NCBI GenBank assembly: GCA_017642855.1
Contig: JAEPOO010000001.1
Span: forward strand, 620,001 to 684,000
Length of the DNA: 64,000 nucleotides
Direction of reading: 5' to 3'
Source of the DNA: Pseudomonadales bacterium
GTDB lineage: Bacteria; Pseudomonadota; Gammaproteobacteria; Pseudomonadales; Azotimanducaceae
Shown here: positions 17,666-25,133 of the stretch, one piece after another
Layout: each line of letters starts with the position of its first letter
How positions within the stretch are numbered: position 1 is the stretch's first letter
Notes under the pieces: model-generated
What the model saw: only the letters and a program-made list of their open reading frames with translations
Told to the model about the DNA's origin: nothing
Database searches by the model: none
Made by a program: the position numbers and the translations under genes

Positions 17666-17688
17666 CCTCGCGTAAGGAGCGAAGCGTC

Positions 17689-18108
17689 GTGGCACCAGCA
17701 CTGGCAAGAGTCCGGGAAGAAGACGAAGCCGTAAAAGAACTGATCCTTGAAGCTCTGGATGTAATTCGATCGGACGATTTTGATCGATATTTTGATTTGT
17801 TTGCCGAAGATGCGGTGTGGATGATGCCCTCCAGTTTCAAGGACGTTCACCAGGACGAGGCTCGTTCCTTCTATCGTTTTACCAGCAAGTTTAAGTTCGA
17901 CCAGGAGACTGCCGTTGATGAAGTGGTGGTTTCAGGTGATGTGGCTTACGTTCGGGTCAGCTTCGATGGTTATCTTCGCCCTAAAGTTGATGACGGCTCG
18001 CCGCCACTGCGTTCAGTGAGTCGACACATCTGGATTCTTCGCCGTCAATCAGATGGTAGTTGGAAAATCGCAAGAGACATCTGGAACACCCCCAAAGTAT
18101 CACGCTGA
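17689..18108 (+). CDS. NTF2-like/SnoaL-like fold protein
   Basis: A 139-residue protein of the NTF2-like cone-shaped fold. The pattern DFDRYFDLFAEDAVWMMPS near residues 30-48 and the C-terminal strands SRHIWILRRQSDGSWKIARD are typical of SnoaL/ketosteroid-isomerase-like or polyketide-cyclase-like proteins. The start is GTG 17689, supported by AAGGAG nine bases upstream. It lies 11 bases ahead of the aminotransferase and is probably cotranscribed. The specific activity is unknown; isomerase, dehydratase or a binding role is possible. Confidence 0.78.
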   Translation: MAPALARVREEDEAVKELILEALDVIRSDDFDRYFDLFAEDAVWMMPSSFKDVHQDEARSFYRFTSKFKFDQETAVDEVVVSGDVAYVRVSFDGYLRPKVDDGSPPLRSVSRHIWILRRQSDGSWKIARDIWNTPKVSR

Positions 18109-18119
18109 ATAATCAGCTG

Positions 18120-19277
18120 ATGCGTGGAGTAAGACCTGATATTGCTCTTCTCGAGCAAAATGGAATAACGGGTGTCGCGATGCCGCGACTCGGCGATCCT
18201 TCCGTCATCCCCCTCTGGTTTGGTGAAGGCGATGTTGTCACGCCAGAATTCATCCGAGCGGCGGCAAAAAAAGCGCTGGATGACGGAGACACTTTTTACG
18301 TCAATACGCGTGGAACGATCGAGCTTCGAGCCGCCATTCGCGATTACACCAATAACCTCTATGGTACCTCCATCGACGTTGAGCGCGTATCAGTCCCTGG
18401 ATCTTCCATGCTGGGTGTCACGATTGCGGCGCAAATGGCGCTGAACAAAGGTGATGATGCTCTGGTGGTTAGTCCCCACTGGCCAAATATTGAAACGACT
18501 TATGCGGTGACCGGTGCCAATGTCATTACCGTTCGCCAGCGTGAAACGCCCTCCGGATGGCAACTGACTGCCGACGAGATTATTGAGGTGGCGACACCAA
18601 AGACCAGGAGCATATTTGTTAACTCTCCCTGTAATCCAACTGGCTGGGTGATGCCGCGTGAAGAGCAAGAAAAATTGCTCGCGTTCTGTCGAGAAAATGA
18701 TGTCTTGTTGATTGCCGATGAGGTCTATCACAGACATTTTTACCAGGCGGATGCTGCACCTTCGTTTATCGAGATTGCTGAGGAGGAAGATCCAGTCGTT
18801 ATCGTGAACGGTTTTTCCAAGGCCTGGGCGATGACGGGCTGGCGCCTGGGTTGGGTTATCACGCCTAAATCGCAGGGGACTCACTGGGCGATCATGTCTG
18901 AGTGTTTCAACACAGGCTCTACCGTGTTTGCTCAAAGAGCGGGTATCACCGCACTCGAGCAGGGCGAACGCACTGTGCATGCGCTTAAGCAGCAGTACCA
19001 GCAGGGCCGGGATCTTTTGATTCAGAAGCTGGGCCAACATCCTCACATTGACCTTTGTGCGCCCGAAGGTGCCTTTTATGCGTTCCCCCGAATCAAAGGA
19101 ATCCAATCCAGCCGTACCTTTGCAGAGCAACTGCTCGCGGAAGCAGACGTGGGTGTCGCACCTGGCTATACCTTCGGTGCGGGCAACGATGAATACATCA
19201 GGATCTGTTTTGCCCTTGGCCAAGATCGGCTTTCTGAAGGACTTGATCGCATCGTTCGATTTATTGACCGACAGTAG
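18120..19277 (+). CDS. PLP aminotransferase, class I/II
   Basis: A 385-residue fold-type I aminotransferase. Key residues are visible: Asn172 in SPCNPTG, Asp200 and Tyr203 in ADEVYH, the Schiff-base Lys234 in GFSKAWAMTGWRLGW, and a C-terminal Arg in YIRICFA that should bind the substrate carboxylate. The pattern is that of aspartate/aromatic-type aminotransferases of subgroup I-gamma. A longer frame starts at 18060 inside the NTF2-like gene; ATG 18120 gives the family length. The gene follows the NTF2-like protein gene directly. The amino donor and acceptor are not evident. Confidence 0.87.
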   Translation: MRGVRPDIALLEQNGITGVAMPRLGDPSVIPLWFGEGDVVTPEFIRAAAKKALDDGDTFYVNTRGTIELRAAIRDYTNNLYGTSIDVERVSVPGSSMLGVTIAAQMALNKGDDALVVSPHWPNIETTYAVTGANVITVRQRETPSGWQLTADEIIEVATPKTRSIFVNSPCNPTGWVMPREEQEKLLAFCRENDVLLIADEVYHRHFYQADAAPSFIEIAEEEDPVVIVNGFSKAWAMTGWRLGWVITPKSQGTHWAIMSECFNTGSTVFAQRAGITALEQGERTVHALKQQYQQGRDLLIQKLGQHPHIDLCAPEGAFYAFPRIKGIQSSRTFAEQLLAEADVGVAPGYTFGAGNDEYIRICFALGQDRLSEGLDRIVRFIDRQ

Positions 19278-19372
19278 ATTTATGAAGATTCAGGTCCGAG
19301 TTAGCAGCATAGGTTGTGGGCCAGCTGACAACCTAATTGCAGGCGCATCTGATCATCACGTAGGATAAGAGC

Positions 19373-20161
19373 ATGAGTATTCCAACTTTTCCTGCCGATT
19401 CGCAGACATCGGACATCGTCGCCGCGTTGGAAGAATCCGGATGCGCGGTTGTCTCTGGCTTGATTGATGCAGACCTTAGAGCGTCGATCATGGATGAGCT
19501 TGCCCCTGCGATGGCTAAGACGCGGGTCATTCAGGATGATGACCCCAAGCAGTTCTACCCCGGGCATACGCGGCGCGTTTCGGCGCTTGCTGCCCGATCA
19601 TCGGCTGTCGCTGAGAACCTGATTGCGCATCCAGTCAGCACCAGTGTTTGCGATGAGTTTCTGTTACCGAACTCTGAATATGGATACCAGATTCACGTCA
19701 GTGCTGCGCTGGAAGTTGGACCCGGCGCGCGGGGTCAGGTACTTCACCGAGAAGAAGATTCTTTCACATTTTTTGAAGAGCCGCGGCCAAACATTATTGT
19801 TGCCAGCATGTGGGCGATCAGCGATTTCAGGGCGGATAATGGCGGTACACTGATTGTTCCCGGCAGTCACAAATGGCCAAAGGATCGCGTTGCCACAGAA
19901 GAAGAAATTTTTTCAGCAGAGATGCCTGCGGGTTCAGTGCTTTTCTGGATGGGAGGTCTTCTGCACGGCGCTGGCTCCAACACCTCTGAAGATTGGCGCT
20001 ATGGTGTCATCCTTACCTACTCATTGGGATGGGTGCGTCAGGAAGAAAACCAATATCTTGATGTGCCTAAAGCACGTCTTGCAGAACTTTCCCCTGAAGT
20101 CAGAAAGCTGCTGGGCTTCGAGATGTATTCAGCCTTGGGGTTTCACGACCCGTCTGTTTAG
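19373..20161 (+). CDS. Phytanoyl-CoA dioxygenase (PhyH)-like protein
   Basis: A 262-residue protein with the double-stranded beta-helix pattern of Fe(II)/2-oxoglutarate dioxygenases. A candidate first metal pair is His125-Arg-Glu127 in LHREEDS, where the family normally has His-x-Asp. The distal His is His166 in VPGSHKWPKDR, and the 2-oxoglutarate Arg is likely in DWRYGVILTYS. DNGGTL at 155-160 is also typical. AGGA lies seven bases before the ATG. Its TAG stop overlaps the stop of the convergent MFS gene by four bases. If the Glu is a true ligand this is an H-x-E variant; a non-catalytic homologue is also possible. Confidence 0.8.
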   Translation: MSIPTFPADSQTSDIVAALEESGCAVVSGLIDADLRASIMDELAPAMAKTRVIQDDDPKQFYPGHTRRVSALAARSSAVAENLIAHPVSTSVCDEFLLPNSEYGYQIHVSAALEVGPGARGQVLHREEDSFTFFEEPRPNIIVASMWAISDFRADNGGTLIVPGSHKWPKDRVATEEEIFSAEMPAGSVLFWMGGLLHGAGSNTSEDWRYGVILTYSLGWVRQEENQYLDVPKARLAELSPEVRKLLGFEMYSALGFHDPSV

Positions 20162-21402
20162 GTGCTGCTGGTCAGCAACTGACCGTCAATCTTGCGAATA
20201 CTCTCCTGGGTGACAAGGATCCAGAGGATGAGGCATAAGAGTAGTGAGATCATGATGGATACAGCGATGGATGGGTTGGTCACCTCCGCGATGGCTCCGC
20301 CCATGAGTGCGCCCAGTGGTGCCAGGTTGTATGTAATGGCGTGGAATCCCATGACTCGACCTCTGAGTTCATCCGGTACCTCCAGTTGCAGCACTGTGGT
20401 TGAAGTGACCATAAACACCGAGCTGAACAGCGCGGCAGCAAAAATGATGAGCAGTGCGACGAAGTAAGCGCCGCCAAAGCTGATGTAGGAAACCGCGGCG
20501 AACAGATAAATGAACAGACAGAAGGTTGCAGCAGAGAGCAGCATGCTGAGCCCCAGTCGATGAGACCTCTGAAGGGTGCCGGAAATGGCGGTTCCTGTAA
20601 CCGCGCCTAAACCTGTTACCGAGAGCATGTATCCATAACCTCGCTCGCCAACGCCTAGCATGTCGATAAAAGCTGGCATCAATTGCATGTAAATCATGCC
20701 AAAGAAAAACACGGCATATGACAGGCCCAAAAGCACATAGAAAGTGCGAGTGGTCAGAATGAAAGTGATGCCTTCGCGAATCTGTTGCAACGTAGATTGA
20801 GGCGCGGCAACGGGACCTGCTTTTACCTCAAGGTTGATCAATACCAGGTACATGAAAAAGAAACCCAGAGAACAGAGCATAAACAAGACCCAAGTGTCGG
20901 TAAGAGCGATGACGACCCCGCCAAGGGCAGGCATCACCATTCTGGTGGCTTGCCAGATGACCGTGGTGAGTGCGACTGCGCTCATCATGTCCTCTCGCTC
21001 GATCAGGGCGGGAAAGATCGCCTGTCTTGCCGGCCAATCGAAACCGGTGATGATGCTGATACCCGCTGCGATGGCAATCGCATGCCACGCAGTGACCTGA
21101 CCTGACCAGTCCAGCCAGGATAATAATGCCAGTAACAGGAAAGTCAGTATGGAAGTCGCTTCCAGCAGGCGGCGTTTGTTAACGCGATCTGCAAGCGCTC
21201 CGCCGAAGAGCGTGGTCAACACGGCGGGAAATCCCATTGCGGCGCCGAGATAACCAAGCATGAGCGCACTTTCAGAGAGTTCATAGACGAGCCAGGCGAG
21301 TCCCATAACCTGTAGCTGAGTTGCGCCTACCGAGGTGAAGGATCCGAGCCAGTAGTTCCTGAATTGTTTATGCCGGAGTGCTTTGAACTGCTCTGCGTTC
21401 AC
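20158..21402 (-). CDS. MFS transporter, EntS-like exporter
   Basis: A 414-residue major-facilitator protein with 10-12 hydrophobic helices. The N-terminus FKALRHKQFRNYWLGSFTS, and the loop GGALADRVNKRRLLE between helices 2 and 3, are typical of the MFS_3 (enterobactin-exporter-like) group. Export of a small molecule across the inner membrane is the likely role. TTG 21405 and GTG 21402 are both possible starts; GAGG eight bases before the GTG favours the latter. It overlaps the PhyH-like gene tail to tail by four bases. Confidence 0.85.
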   Translation of the reverse strand: MNAEQFKALRHKQFRNYWLGSFTSVGATQLQVMGLAWLVYELSESALMLGYLGAAMGFPAVLTTLFGGALADRVNKRRLLEATSILTFLLLALLSWLDWSGQVTAWHAIAIAAGISIITGFDWPARQAIFPALIEREDMMSAVALTTVIWQATRMVMPALGGVVIALTDTWVLFMLCSLGFFFMYLVLINLEVKAGPVAAPQSTLQQIREGITFILTTRTFYVLLGLSYAVFFFGMIYMQLMPAFIDMLGVGERGYGYMLSVTGLGAVTGTAISGTLQRSHRLGLSMLLSAATFCLFIYLFAAVSYISFGGAYFVALLIIFAAALFSSVFMVTSTTVLQLEVPDELRGRVMGFHAITYNLAPLGALMGGAIAEVTNPSIAVSIMISLLLCLILWILVTQESIRKIDGQLLTSST

Positions 21403-21518
21403 CAACAGGGCCTCTTGAAAAGAGAGGCGACTATAGCAGAATCCTTGTGCTCGCCCTGAGATGTTGCACCAGGTGTGTTGTGACAGGCAGACTCAGCGTT
21501 TTGGTGCAGGAGAGTCGC

Positions 21519-21911
21519 GTGAGTAAAACATTCATTGTTAGAGACAGCGCAAAGGCGCTGTATGAAAATTTTCACTTTGCTGAGGCCGTTGCCAGCGATG
21601 GGTTTCTTTTCTGTTCGGGGATCATTGGGATGGGGTCGGACGGTGGGGTGCCGGACGACATCAAAGAGGAATTTCGTAATGCCTGGCTGGGTGTTGTGGG
21701 TTTGCTGGAAGAAGCTGGTTCAGATGTGTCGAACATCATTGAGTACACGACCTATCATGTCGGTTTACAGTCCAGCATGGCGGATTTCATGGCCGTGAGA
21801 GATGAGTTTCTGAGTGAGCCATGGCCGGCGTGGACGGCTATCGGGATTACGGAGCTCGCTGTACCCGGTGCCAGGGTTGAGATCAGGGTGACGGCAAAGC
21901 AGGCAGGCTAA
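21519..21911 (+). CDS. RidA/YjgF/UK114 family protein
   Basis: A 130-residue member of the RidA enamine/imine deaminase family. The core is FHFAEAVASDGFLFCSG at the N-terminus and AVPGARVEIRVTA at the C-terminus; the Arg in VEIRVTA corresponds to the carboxylate-binding Arg of active RidA. It probably hydrolyses reactive 2-aminoacrylate-type intermediates produced by PLP enzymes. A longer frame opens at 21447, but the GTG at 21519 has AGGAGA six bases upstream and fits the family length. Confidence 0.87.
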   Translation: MSKTFIVRDSAKALYENFHFAEAVASDGFLFCSGIIGMGSDGGVPDDIKEEFRNAWLGVVGLLEEAGSDVSNIIEYTTYHVGLQSSMADFMAVRDEFLSEPWPAWTAIGITELAVPGARVEIRVTAKQAG

Positions 21912-21970
21912 CTTGAGGCGGGTTGAGTCTCTGGCGCGACAGCCGGAGCGACCTAGCTGGCTTGCACCCT

Positions 21971-21976
21971 TATAAT
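21971..21976 (+). promoter_or_regulatory. Consensus -10 box directly before the histidine-kinase gene
   Basis: A perfect TATAAT ends seven bases before the ATG of the kinase gene at 21984. A transcript from it would begin at or next to the start codon, giving a leaderless mRNA. No matching -35 hexamer is visible 16-18 bases upstream, so the element may be chance. Confidence 0.35.
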
Positions 21977-21983
21977 CAGGTCG

Positions 21984-23063
21984 ATGTTTTACCTTTCTGA
22001 AATCTACCAGAACCGAAACTACCAGTTCTGGATCCTGCAGGTGCTCGGATGGACCGGTTGGGTGGCGTTGTTCGCCCTTCGGGACGCCTATTGGGGGCAA
22101 CCCTATGAGCGCATTCTGCTGCTTGTTGTCGATGCGATTGCCGGCATTATTCTTACGACGGGTCTACGTCATATTTATCGTGCAGTCTGGGACTGGTCTC
22201 TGATCCACCGGGTCATTACGGTGCTGGTGGCCTCTTATATGATGGCGGCGATCTGGCAGCCCATAAAGAACTTTTCCCAATTCTATTATTTCCAGGACTT
22301 TGATCTCATCGTTGCTTACGGCTACATGGGTTACTTCTCCGGCATCATCGGTTACTCATATTTCCTTATGCTTGGCTGGAGTGGACTTTATTTCGCTTTA
22401 AAGTTTTACCGACTGCTGCAGTTGGAAACGGAGCGAAGTATCCGTGCCGAATCACAGGCTCATGAGGCGCAGCTTAGAATGCTGCGGTATCAGTTAAATC
22501 CCCACTTCCTGTTCAATACGCTGAACGCGATATCCACGCTGATTCTGGACAAGAACACCGAATCTGCGAATGCGATGGTCAGCAAGTTAAGTCACTTCCT
22601 GCGTTATTCGCTGGATAAGGACCCGATGCAACGGGTCGATCTTGAGCATGAAGTGAATACGATGCAGCTTTACTTAGAGATCGAGCAGGTGCGTTTCGAG
22701 GATCGCCTGCATGTGGATTTCTTGATTGATGACGAGGTGAAGAGGGCGCTCGTGCCTAGCCTGATTCTTCAGCCGCTGGTGGAAAATTCGATCAAATATG
22801 CGGTTGCGACGAAAGAAGATGGCGGCACGATTCGAATCAGTGCAGAGCGAGTGTCTGAACAACTGCACCTGACGGTGAGCGATGATGGTCCAGGCATTGC
22901 CACTGAAGGTGGCAAGTTGCCGGAGTTCAAAGGTGTTGGGATTACCAACACTCGTGACCGACTCAATCAGCTCTTCGGCTCACGCCAAACCTGTACCTTT
23001 GAGCAAGCCATTCCGCATGGGCTTAAAGTCGATATTTATATTCCTTTTGAGGTGGAATCATGA
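21984..23063 (+). CDS. LytS/AlgZ-type sensor histidine kinase
   Basis: A 359-residue inner-membrane sensor. Four hydrophobic segments (about 15-33, 45-62, 78-92 and 112-140) form the sensor, followed by a linker helix and the His_kinase domain with the phospho-acceptor His174 in QLNPHFLFNTLN. The ATPase domain shows LVENSIKYAV (N box) and SDDGPGI (G1 box), then GVGITNTRDRL. There is no separate extracytoplasmic domain, so the signal is probably sensed in the membrane. Its stop overlaps the response-regulator ATG (ATGA), which fixes the pair as one unit. Confidence 0.92.
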   Translation: MFYLSEIYQNRNYQFWILQVLGWTGWVALFALRDAYWGQPYERILLLVVDAIAGIILTTGLRHIYRAVWDWSLIHRVITVLVASYMMAAIWQPIKNFSQFYYFQDFDLIVAYGYMGYFSGIIGYSYFLMLGWSGLYFALKFYRLLQLETERSIRAESQAHEAQLRMLRYQLNPHFLFNTLNAISTLILDKNTESANAMVSKLSHFLRYSLDKDPMQRVDLEHEVNTMQLYLEIEQVRFEDRLHVDFLIDDEVKRALVPSLILQPLVENSIKYAVATKEDGGTIRISAERVSEQLHLTVSDDGPGIATEGGKLPEFKGVGITNTRDRLNQLFGSRQTCTFEQAIPHGLKVDIYIPFEVES

Positions 23064-23866
23064 CAACCGACATGAGTGCAATCATTGTTGATGACGAATC
23101 GTTAGCGAGGAAAGGCCTGCGTCTTCGTCTGGCAGAGATTGACGGTGTCGAGGTTGTTGCCGAGTGCAGTAACGGCAAAGAAGCCCTGAGCAAGGTTGCG
23201 GAACTCGAGCCCGACCTGATTTTTCTGGATATCCAAATGCCAGGAATGAGTGGATTCGATGTGGTATCCAAACTGCAGCAGGATGATATGCCTTTGATTA
23301 TTTTTGTTACGGCTTACGATGAGTATGCGATCAAAGCATTTGACGTTCATGCTGTGGATTACCTGCTAAAGCCCATTGAAGATGGACGCCTGCAGGAGGC
23401 GGTCGATAGAGCGTTGGATCATAAGAGTATGGATGGCGTGGTTACTGACAAGCAGAGGTTGCTTGAGTTGATCATATCCATTACCGGTAAGTCAGAGTCT
23501 GCGATCACGCAGCTCCTTAAAGATCATACGGGCAGCGAAGCCTACCCCGAGAGGATCGCTATCAAAGATGGTGGTGAAACTACGCTTGTGCCCACTGCTG
23601 ATATTGATTGGGTAGATGCAGCCGGGGATTACATGTGTATTCATGCTAACGAAGAAACCCATGTGATGAGAATCACGATGAAGGAACTGGAAGATCAGCT
23701 GGATCCGTCGAATTTCCAGCGAGTCCATCGCAGCACGATCGTCAACCTCGATCGAGTTACGAAAGTGTGTTCGCACATGAATGGCGAATTCCACCTGATT
23801 CTGAACAACGGCGCGTCTATAAAGATGAGTCGTTCCTACAAAGAGAAAGTGAAACACTTTTTCTAG
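23060..23866 (+). CDS. LytTR response regulator
   Basis: A 268-residue transcription regulator. The receiver domain (1-125) has the acidic pair Asp11/Asp12, the phospho-acceptor Asp57 in FLDIQMPG, the Thr in VTAYDE and the Lys in YLLKPIE. The C-terminal LytTR DNA-binding domain covers about 168-268, with the typical NFQRVHRSTIVNLDRV and KMSRSYKEKVK blocks. It is the partner of the kinase encoded just upstream, resembling AlgR/LytR/YpdB. LytTR regulators often control surface polysaccharide, adhesion or uptake genes. The giant surface-type protein gene starts about 1.3 kb downstream, but a regulatory link is only a suggestion. Confidence 0.93.
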   Translation: MTTDMSAIIVDDESLARKGLRLRLAEIDGVEVVAECSNGKEALSKVAELEPDLIFLDIQMPGMSGFDVVSKLQQDDMPLIIFVTAYDEYAIKAFDVHAVDYLLKPIEDGRLQEAVDRALDHKSMDGVVTDKQRLLELIISITGKSESAITQLLKDHTGSEAYPERIAIKDGGETTLVPTADIDWVDAAGDYMCIHANEETHVMRITMKELEDQLDPSNFQRVHRSTIVNLDRVTKVCSHMNGEFHLILNNGASIKMSRSYKEKVKHFF

Positions 23867-23911
23867 GGGCGTGTTACGCTCTGGCTCATCGTCTTCGAGC
23901 TGGAGCGCTGC

Positions 23912-24988
23912 ATGACCTCAGTACCCTCGTCTACTCACAAAATTGATGCTGAGTGGTTAACTGAAGTTCTTAAGGATGGTGGTCAGATTGCTTCGGAAGT
24001 GACTGCGGTGACCATTGAAACCATAGGCGCAGGTATTGGACTGATGGGTGAGCTGGGCAGGCTTCACATAACCTATGCTGCTGAGGAAGACCTTCCCAAT
24101 ACCTTGGTTGTCAAATGTGCGGCACAAAATGAAAATCGCCAGGTCGCGCAGATCCTGGATTTTTATAATCGTGAAGCAGACTTTTACAATCGGGTTGCCC
24201 CGGACTGCTCGATGAATGTCCCTGACTCTTATCACGCAGACGTCAATCAAGAGACTTATGACTTCGTTTTGCTGATGGAAGACCTTGGAGACGTCGCACC
24301 GCCTGATCAACTTGTTGGCGCCAGCGAAGATGAGATTTACTTGTCTGTCGGCAACGTCGCAGAAATGCACGCACAATGGTGGGGCGCAACAGCAGAGAAT
24401 CAGCCCTGGATGTACGACATGATGTCCGAACAAGAGGCGGAACGATTAAGAAGCATGGTGTACATGCCGGCGCTGGAACCCTGTATCGAGAAGTTTGACT
24501 ACCTGCTGACTCCTCAGACGCAGCAACTGCTTCGAACGGTGGGTCAACGATATGCGGAGTGTTGGTCAAGAATTTCACTTAAAAGGGATACGTTTGTTCA
24601 CGGCGACTATCGCCAGGACAACATGCTTTATATTGAAGATGAAGACGAGCCTCTGGTCATGGATTGGCAAATCAGTGGCCGAGGAAAACCGATTTTCGAT
24701 GTTGCCTACTTCATGTGCCAGAGTGTAGACGAAGCGCTGCGTGAATCCATTGAAGAGGAAGTGCTGAAGTTCTACACCGACAGACTTGCAGATCATGGCG
24801 TTAAATATGACCTGGAACAGTGCATGGAGGATTATCGACGAATGCTGCTTGGTTGCCTGGTCTATCCGGTTACCGTTTGTGGTTCTCTGGATACTGCCAA
24901 TGAGCGAGGTAAAATGCTCGGTGAAACCATGCTGATCCGCAATTTGTCCGCGATTGAAAAATTCAGGTCGGCGGATATTTTGAGCTAA
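23912..24988 (+). CDS. Aminoglycoside-phosphotransferase/ecdysteroid-kinase-like protein
   Basis: A 358-residue kinase-like protein. The catalytic loop HGDYRQDN is at 230-237 (Asp232 base, Asn237 metal ligand), the DFG-equivalent Asp251 is in VMDWQISG, and Lys68 in LVVKCA is the likely ATP lysine. The segment around the catalytic loop resembles EcKinase/DUF1679 and APH-type enzymes, which in marine bacteria are usually small-molecule kinases rather than drug-resistance genes. GGAG lies seven bases before the ATG. It follows the two-component system after 45 bases and could be read through from it. Confidence 0.83.
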   Translation: MTSVPSSTHKIDAEWLTEVLKDGGQIASEVTAVTIETIGAGIGLMGELGRLHITYAAEEDLPNTLVVKCAAQNENRQVAQILDFYNREADFYNRVAPDCSMNVPDSYHADVNQETYDFVLLMEDLGDVAPPDQLVGASEDEIYLSVGNVAEMHAQWWGATAENQPWMYDMMSEQEAERLRSMVYMPALEPCIEKFDYLLTPQTQQLLRTVGQRYAECWSRISLKRDTFVHGDYRQDNMLYIEDEDEPLVMDWQISGRGKPIFDVAYFMCQSVDEALRESIEEEVLKFYTDRLADHGVKYDLEQCMEDYRRMLLGCLVYPVTVCGSLDTANERGKMLGETMLIRNLSAIEKFRSADILS

Positions 24989-25133
24989 CCACTTCGCCTT
25001 CGAAAAAGGCCGTTTGTCCGGCACTTTACAAACTGTTTACATCAGCAATTGAGTATTGGTCCGTTGATCAAGGATGATGTCATAATCATTGGTGTTTCGG
25101 GCGTTTCGCCCGTGTTCGGAGCCGCAAAAATAC
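24989..25133 (+). promoter_or_regulatory. Leader region of the giant protein gene with hairpin
   Basis: This 145-base stretch should hold the promoter of the giant gene. A weak stem (24996-25000 with 25006-25010) just after the kinase gene may be its terminator. CGGGCG at 25098-25103 and CGCCCG at 25107-25112 form a tight three-base-loop hairpin within the probable 5' leader, 21 bases before the ATG. CATAAT at 25081-25086 could be a -10 element, but no convincing -35 accompanies it. Confidence 0.35.

Noticed and set aside
18390..19223. A 277-codon antisense frame in the aminotransferase
   Set aside because: The aminotransferase on the plus strand has all its active-site residues; the antisense frame has no motif or ribosome-binding site.
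23912..24988. An aminoglycoside-resistance kinase
   Set aside because: The catalytic loop is of the APH superfamily, but the rest resembles ecdysteroid-kinase-like proteins common in environmental bacteria.
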